Of a stretch of 64,000 nucleotides of DNA, positions 54,001 to 63,000 are shown in pieces. The DNA lies in contig CM059567.1 in the NCBI GenBank assembly GCA_030386875.1, forward strand, positions 54,482,020 to 54,546,019. Reading direction: 5' to 3'. Below the pieces are notes generated by a model. It did not search any database and had not been told where the DNA came from. It saw only the letters and a list, made by a program, of their open reading frames with translations. The DNA is from Morinoia aosen (taxonomy: Eukaryota; Arthropoda; Malacostraca; Amphipoda; Talitridae). Position 1 is the stretch's first letter, and each line of letters begins with the position of its first letter. Made by a program: the position numbers and the translations under genes.

Positions 54001-57000
54001 AACTACTGGACTGTGCAATTATTGCACAGTTTTGTACAGTTTTATACCTTTTTAATTTAGGTTGTATTTCAAAGGTAAGTAATTATAATATTCTGAAACA
54101 AAGAATGGAAAGGCTATTAAAATTATTGTACTTCTCTACTCCGAAAAAATATTTAATTTCAATTTCATTTCGGTAACTCTAAATAGGATGCTATGCAGAA
54201 CGTCGTTATTTAAACCCCATTTTTTCGTGCATGACTTGAGGGAAAAATTAACTCTACTAACTTCTCTCCAACTAGGAAACAGCGTACCAGCCTTCTGCAC
54301 CGATTATTTTGGCGAAATTCTCAACGCTTTCATTTACGAAAATCCTGCGACAGGGAAAAACATAAATTTACTGAACCTCAAAACACAGCATAACAAACGA
54401 ACTTATTAATTAATTTTTCTCATTGAACCAAAAATATAATTATTAAATACTATAGGCAAAGTTCATGGTTAGAAGTTGTGCTCTCACGGCGGACTCTGGT
54501 GGTGATGTTGACGAGTACGGGCGGAGTGACGCCATTGTCTGCCACACAGGAGAACACTTGACCGTTGTCGGCAGCCTGGGCCTTGAGGCTCACTTGTGAC
54601 CTGGGCAGGAGGGATGTTGCAGCCATTAAGCTTTGTTCTGCGAAGTGAAATTGACTTGTAGGCAAAGCGGTGAGTTACCATTGAGGTGTAGTCACAAGAT
54701 ATCTACTTATGGAACATTATATTTAGTTCTAGGAGTTGAAATTGACTTGTAAGCAAAGCGGTGTGTCACCATTGAGGTGTAGTCACAAGATATCTACTTA
54801 TGGAACATTATATTTAGTTCTACGAGTTGAAATTGACTTGTATGCAATGCGGTTTGTCACCATTGTGGTGTAGTAACAAGATATGCACTTTTGGACCATC
54901 TTGTCACTCTTACGTAAATATTGCTTCACTTCATTCCGACGTACGGCGATACGCACTGCACACAACTATACTTATACGCAACAGAAGAGCGCATGAGACC
55001 GAGAATAGCCCTTGTGCAGAAAAAAAAGATTGTTACTTTGCTAACCGGTATGACGCGTAAACTTACGCGAGAAAAATGCTAAGAGAATAAAGACTTTAGT
55101 TCACGGGCTAGTTTTTCAGATGGAATAGAATTAAAAGAAACTGACTACACAAAGCATTCTTGTAAAAGCGGGGATACGAAATAGGTGACCGTACAATCGG
55201 TAAAATATACTTCCGCATGCTGATGTACAGTCTAAGCCAATAAAAAGATATTTTAACTTTTTTGCTGTTCAAAATAGTTGTATAGAAAATGTTTGTCAGT
55301 ATTATCACGGCTCTTGCCTTACCCTCTCCTCTGTCACTCGTAACAAGATACCAAAATCTTTTCCTATTTATGGATCTTTATAAATCTCTGAAAATTCTGA
55401 GTCGACATAAGATATTAAAACGTAATTGGGAAACGGGGTAAAAATTGATGATTCGAACATTTTTATCATATTTTTAGTGGTATTCATGACTTCAAAGTCA
55501 GTTATATCCGAAAATCCTCCTGCTCTTGCTCACCTATCCAACTTTTCCACCCTTATCTGCTTCCCCCTCACTAAGCTTTATATTTCCTATTTCTTTCGAC
55601 CTGCAGGCTGCAATTCTGTAGAGTATTCTCCTGGAGTCTGGCTCAGCAATATAAAGAAATATTTTTGGGAGATTTTACCTTGTTTTCTGCTCTTTGTTTT
55701 GCTTTCGGCTCGAGCTAGACTGGATTACTACGCTTCGCAATGTATAGCGGACTGTAAATGACGTTCAGTCGCAAATATCGACCGCAGAATTCAACGCTTT
55801 ACTCATAGCATTCACTCCAATGTCACAATTCATGACTCATAGAATTGCAATTGCACCATTCCTTGTTCATAGGAATGTCATTCATTTGACCACCCTGAAA
55901 TATTTTCCTCGCTAATTCATCACCATGTCGCTATATCAAGTGCTACGGGGCGCCTCTGGTAAACAGCAATTGTCCGTCATGAAATTCGCCATCTTCGAGT
56001 ACGATGGCTCAAACGCTCTCAGAGACCCCTTTTTAAATTTGTCTGTCGTTCGTGCAGCTGATGACTGTCCAATTAAAATCACGAGAGTTAGAATCCTGTG
56101 AACGATTGATGGCAATTCGATGTATGTTAAATTTGACGATTTAATCTACTTCTATTTGGAACCATTAAGAACGATAGAATATTCTATATTATAAAAACTT
56201 TTTTGATTCCTGCTAGGCTTAAGAGCAGTAACTATTATGATTTATATGAAAATCTGAAGCTAACAGTTTTCAAGTCGAAAAATCATGAGAACAAATTTTA
56301 AAGCGATTTCTTTCTCCATTGACGGCGTGGCTGATGACCAGGAAATACAACATTTGGCGCAGATCAACTATCAGGTGCTTGTGCTTTGTATGCATTGAAT
56401 TGCCCTTATTTTTGAGCAGTCTAAGGCACTAGAAAAGCTATCACGCGTGACATGACGAAGTCGGCCATCAACGGCTCATCTGGGTACAGAGCAACGCTCT
56501 GTGAGAATGAAGGCATGAGGTTTATTTTATTGCCACTGAGCTATTGGCTCATGAAAGCTTGACGCTGAGAATTGTTTCTCATTGAGCATATCAGCGCGGT
56601 ATTTCCCTCGCATGACTCCACGTGACAAGAGTTTCACCTCTAATGAAAGTGTCGAATTTTAAATAATTTTTTTAGCGATTATTGTCATCTGATATTTTTA
56701 CTAATGCGTGCTTTATTTCTTAACGTTTACGTAAAAGCATAAAATGCAGGGTGGGGAAATAAATCAAGCAAGCGATTTGAAACTTTATAAAGTCGCTCCT
56801 TAAGCATTCATTCATTAAAAAGTAATCAATTGGGGTTCATAAAACTAATATAATACCTGAAAATTAATCATTTATTTTATGTGTTCAAGTCTACTTTCAA
56901 TAACTACCTCTACCCGTCTACTACCTCTTTCAATAACTACCTCTAGTTTTGCAGCCTCTAATTACGAAAGAGTTTGCAATATTTGCTCACTCTTCCTTAA

Positions 57001-60000
57001 TTACAGCCTTGAGGGACTCAGTATCAGGGTGAGAAGTTTCATTGGTTACCAGCTTCAGTTTTTTTAAACGGAGTATTCCAGTGAGTTCAAGTCCGGGCTT
57101 GACCTTTCCAGAAGTCAAATGCCTTGAAATCGGTGATATGAGCGTTGAATTTCTGCTTTTTCCTAGCTGAGTAGCTGAGTGTACCATCCTGGATCCATAT
57201 ATATATTTCTTTCGGATATTTTTTTCAAACAATGTTTGACTTGATACCTCAGAAGCAACACAAATAAAAAATATGGGGCATCATTTTGCCGCCGAAGAAG
57301 ACCACGCTCCAGACCCATTACTTGTACTGGATGCGTAATCTGTTAGGTACCGTTCACATCAGGTGCCTATTTAGTAATGAGACTGTCATTACAGCGGCTC
57401 AGTGCTGCGTCCACCAAAAAGATTTTTTTGTCAGAGAATACCTTTACAGTGACTCCATGAGTCTAAAAGTATTTCAGTACTTTCTTGCTCTGTTCACCCC
57501 TCCCAGTCTTTATGAATTTCATTAGATTTCATTCTTGATGAATTTCATTCTTTATGAATTTCATTCTTTATGAATTTCATTCTTTATGAATTTCATTCTT
57601 TATCAATTTCATTCTTTATGAATTTCATTCTTTATGAATTTCATTCTTTATGAATTTCATTCTTTATGAATTTCATTCTTTATGAATTTCATTCTTTATG
57701 AATTTCATTCCTTATGAATTTCATTCTTTACGAATTTCATTCTTTATGAATTTCATTCTTTATGAATTTCATTCTTTATGAATTTCATTCTTTACGAATT
57801 TCATTCTTTATGAATTTCATTCTTTATGAATTTCATTCTTTATGAATTTCATTCTTTATGAATATCATTCTTTATGAATTTCATTTTTTATGAATTCCAT
57901 TCTTTATGAATTTCATTCTTTATGAATTTCATTCTTTATGAATTTCATTCTTTATGAATTTCATTCTTTATGAATTTCATTCTTTATGAATTTCATTCTT
58001 TATGAATTTCATTCTTTATGAATTTCATTCTTTATGAATTTCATTCTTTATGAATTTCATTCTTTATGAATATCATTCTTTATGAATTTCATTCTTTATG
58101 AATTTCATTCTTTATGAATTCCATTCTTTATGAATTTCATTCTTTATGAATATCATTCTTTATGAATTTCATTCTTTATGAATTTCATTCTTTATGAATT
58201 TCATTCTTTATGAATTTCATTCTTTATGAATTTCATTCTTCATGAATTTCATTCTTTATGAATTTCATTCTTTATGAATTTCATTCTTTATGAATTTCAT
58301 TCTTTATGAATTTCATTCTTTATGAATTCCATTCTTTATGAATTTCATTCTTGGCGTCCAAATGTAAGAATGAACACCCACGTCCTAGATACGGCCGTTC
58401 GAAAGGTTACCTGTCACCTGTGAGGTACAAAGTTTGCGCTACTTTGATTTCTTAAATAGTTTGATTTCCCTATAGTGTAGAGAAAGTTATGCTTTTTGGT
58501 TTTCATATTTGGTTACGATGATGCTTGCGAGAATGATCAACTGAAGCATCCAACGTTGTGAACTCAATACTTTTTTGAAAATTTGTGTAAAAAAAGTACG
58601 CGTAAATAATAATACATTCGATGCATGATATCAAATTTTTTAAATTATATTTTCTTCTCTCTAGCACCGTTAAAGACACCCTTGATATTGTGAGATTTCT
58701 GAAACACGCTTCATTTTCAGTAAAATATTAACTTGAATAACATCACTTTGGTGCCCACACTTCAATCGTTATGTTATTCCTATCAGACAAGAAGGTGTCT
58801 TGACTCACCCCGTGATTTTGCCTCCGTGCTCGCCGCTGGAGATGCGCTGCTTAGCGCCAGTGAGCAGCCTGCCACCGCGGGCCCGCCATGTGATGTTGGC
58901 TGCTGGGTTACTTGACGACGTCTCGCAGATGAGCGTTGTTTCTTGGCCCTCATCCACCTCTATAGGCTCTGCCACTCCGCTGATGCGGGATGGACTGACT
59001 GCAGCACAAGAATAATATCAAACAATACAAACAATTCAATAACCACAAGTGATACAGCTGTAAATCGTTTCTTAAGTCTAGTAATGTTCTTTTCATCGTC
59101 TTCACTGCTGAAATTGTGTTACTGCTTGAACGTACAGCTATTGCTGCTAGCATGCGACTGACCCAAGCTATGTTACAAATATTATTATATGTTTCGGACT
59201 ATGAATATTTTTTGGGCATTCTGGCATTGAGACAAAAAATGATTCCAAGATGAACAAGTATAGGAGTTGAGCATGGATCGAGGCATTAAATATTTAATTA
59301 TCTAATTTCAATGGAAAGTGACTCATTTTCAGTCGGATAATTTTTGAATGTTGCGTCATAGATAAAAATAAAATGGGAATGATTCAACGAGCCTGAGAAC
59401 CAGGTATTTGAATTATATATTTTTCTTGAACTCCTTCCACACGGAGAAATGGAACCGTAATCTAGAAATGAAGAAGAGAAATGTAGGAAACTTTCAGCTT
59501 TCATCGCTTCATTTTGTCCGGTATCAACGTCTGCTCGGAGTTGAAGATGCTACAAGCCTTGGCGCTAAGATTTTATCCGATGCTATCGAAAAATAAAAAT
59601 TCAATTTCTCGCGTCCGATTTTGAAACGATAAACAGAGCTTCGCTCCCTGTTTTCAATTCACAAGCTCCTTGGAAACTGAGTATCACAATCGAGCGAGAC
59701 GTTTATCCGATACCAGTTTTTGACATGCAGGCACGATATCCCAGACGGCAATGATTCGAGCTATTAAGATGAAAATGAATGATATATTTACACTCCAGTT
59801 CATGAATGAGGCTTATACAATGTTCTTTTTTTAATAGCTCCTAAAGAGCATTTTCATTTGAGAAATATTTGTGTTTGAGTATAGACGGTAGACGTGTATG
59901 ATAGCGAACCAGGTATATCGTATCTTATTGGAGTAAAAAACAAAACAAGAGTCAGGGGCATCCCCATTGAGTGTTCGAGTTACCGGAGAGAAAAGGCGAA

Positions 60001-63000
60001 ATCTAAAACTCCACGTAATTCAGCAGGCGACAAATTTTTGATGAGCAAGTAATCCCAAAAAATTGGTGTCACCCTGATTTTTGAAAAGTATTAATTGAAA
60101 TGATTCCATTTTGGCCCTGATTATACTGTTCTAGGAAACGTATTAAAATTTGATGTCGATCAAAATTGCTTTCGTAAACATCACATGAGAAGACCTACGT
60201 AAACAGATTATAATTTCACCGAATTTAAGAATGGTCAATTTCCTCCAGGCGTAAGATTATACTGGTATTAGATCATTGCTTTTCAAGCGGAGTAATATTT
60301 TTTCCATCCTAACCAGATCAAGTGTGCAAAACAGAACTTGAATCGTACCAGAATGCCTCTCTTTTCGAAGACAGAAATAACTTTGACGGACTTTGACAAC
60401 AGCAGAAAGGAAATAGCAGTTAGCATTCAAATGTGCGATTGGCGCCGCAGCAGACACGGGGAGGAAACGCTTGCCAGGGTGAGCGCCCCAAATAAAGACA
60501 TCGCCAGGATTGCGCCGAAATATCCTACTAAAATTCCCTCCCAAACTTCGAGAAAAACACTAACTAGACAACTTGAGCAGAACTTTTCATTGTCCGAAAC
60601 ATTTAATTAGTAGGACTGACTTTGACCATAAAAGTAGAAGAGGTTCCCGGCAAAATGCAACGAGGGGCCTGCGGACTGTGAAGTCTGGCGTCCTGACTAT
60701 TTATTTTGCGGCGCAAAAACTCCAAATTGAGGCCCAAAAGTTCAGTTCTAGCGCGTCTTCAGAGATCCCAACAAAATAAAAGTTTCATCCTTTCAATAGA
60801 AGTCTTCACTTTTAGGACTGATTGATTCAGGAGCAGGAATTACATTAAAGGCTCAGAAAAACGACACTTACGTTTCTAGAAAACGTAAGTTTATATATTC
60901 TATTAAAGTCATTCTCGTATAAAAGCAGGAAAAATGTTCCAGCTAGACTTCAGATTTTTTTTATTAGAAGCTAGCTAATTGCAGCTCAAGCTGCGATATT
61001 ACTGGAAATTAATCCTCTTTCATCTCCAAAGATTCTGCTTCACTCGGTAAAATGATCAGTTAAGTCGTTAATGAGTCCATCTTATGTCCAAAGAAATGTC
61101 CGACCGAAAGTCTTTCATCTTGGATTGTAATATGAAAATACAAAAATTCCACCTTTTGTATGCTGCATCACTTGAATGTAACGTGCACTGTTGGTTCACT
61201 ATGCGCTCATCGAAGTCAAGAATACAGCATAAAAACTGCAAACAGCTCAAACTCGTTCGATCTTGCCTACTTTGCCGGAAGATGTTATTGGTGAAGGCCA
61301 GGCGATCATCGTCCGCTAGGAGATTGATCTGAGAATTTACGCCAGAGCCCCCGGAGCTGAGGTTTACCATCAGACCCAAGGCACAACTAACTTAATTGTG
61401 TCTCAATTTTCCAGATTCCGTCCCGAGAAGATTTTCTACGATTTCGCCTTGCTTAGGAATGCATGAGTTCTTGAATGCATCACCTTCACCAACGAAGTTG
61501 AAACTTGAACTGAAACCCTTTGTGTCTTCGTTTGCTGGGCTCCCAGTCGTTCTTTTCGGATCCGGAGGATGCAAGCGCAAAGACTTAGAAATAGCACCAT
61601 TGTCTGCTCGCGACGGGTGCGTTTCTCAGCCCTGACTCCCAACGTCTGCGGGGTATGAGATGCAAAAAAGTTCGCCTTTTTCTGGGAGATGGAAATCATT
61701 TTTTTCGTTTGGAACGGCAGATGAGACTGGAATTTCATGAAGTTTCATTTAAACACGAAAAATCATACAAAACAAATTTTACTATTTTACTTTAAAACTT
61801 AGCAAGAATTTTTTCCTCGCCTAACACCTCAATAAAATTTTAATTTCTTTGCACAGCAAATTCAAGGGCATAGCTTTCCGAGTGAGAATGATGAAGCAAA
61901 ACCAGTGCTTATATTCAGGCGTCGGGAGCGATGTCTAAAAAGCTTGTCATAAGTACTCGAGCTGAAAAATAAGAAGTGAATAATTTTCAAGCTTGCCGTA
62001 TGTTGCAAGGTCCTTATCGAGTAATTTCCTCACTAAAGTTTGTAATGCACAACACTTGTTTATTTTTCGTTCAATAAGCTTGCAGCATTCCCCTTAGCCA
62101 GATAGAAGAGAATGTTTAGCATAATTTCTGAATTCGAGTCTAGGGAGTTTCTGCAGACTTTAAACTTTGCGAGCAAGCGATTGAACATCCCTGATAATTT
62201 TTTCACTCTGTATTAACTAGGCGTATTACTCATCGGAGAAACTGAGCCTAATGGAGGCTGTTCTAACTTTGGTATCGTCTGGAATATCGGCTTTGCCTTT
62301 ATGAGTCGCGCCTTGAGACTAGCTTTGGAATTTGAGCTGAAGATATTCCCGCATTTGATAAGATGTTCATATGAAAGCACGAAGGTTTACAGGAAGATGA
62401 GATGGAGGCTTCGGAAGTGCTACTCTCGCTTATTGCGCGTCAATAACGCAACAGTTCTCATCCAATATATTCATGGCTGTGGTTGATTACAGTAAGCAAA
62501 GTCAGCACACAGCTTAGAAACCTCTCCAAATAAAACTTCTTGTACAAGAAATTCTGTAATATGACCAATTATTCTCATATTCGTGTTCAAGTTTTTGCGT
62601 AACACAAATGAATAAATATTTTTTGTAATTCGAAAAACTTTTATTACAAAGTAAGAGTAACTCAGAGACGCTTAAGGGCTATTGCAGATTACAAATATAT
62701 TTTGTGGGATCGTGTGTGAGCATATTAGCTGTCATTAAGAATATAGTTCACAGTATGAATTCATATCGCAATTAATTTTATTTGAATTTATTTGATGATC
62801 TATCCAAGCAGCTACCATAGTTTCAAATGTTTGAGTGTAATCACAATTTAATTATATCCCAATTGATCTGTTGAAACAGTGTTGAATTCTTTCGAGCACT
62901 CATCACTAACTACTGAGTAGATAGCCTGCACTCACAGATAAGTCTGTAACTCAGCGTTTCCAAGTTAAAAGTTTATGAACCTGTTCACAAATGAACAGAG

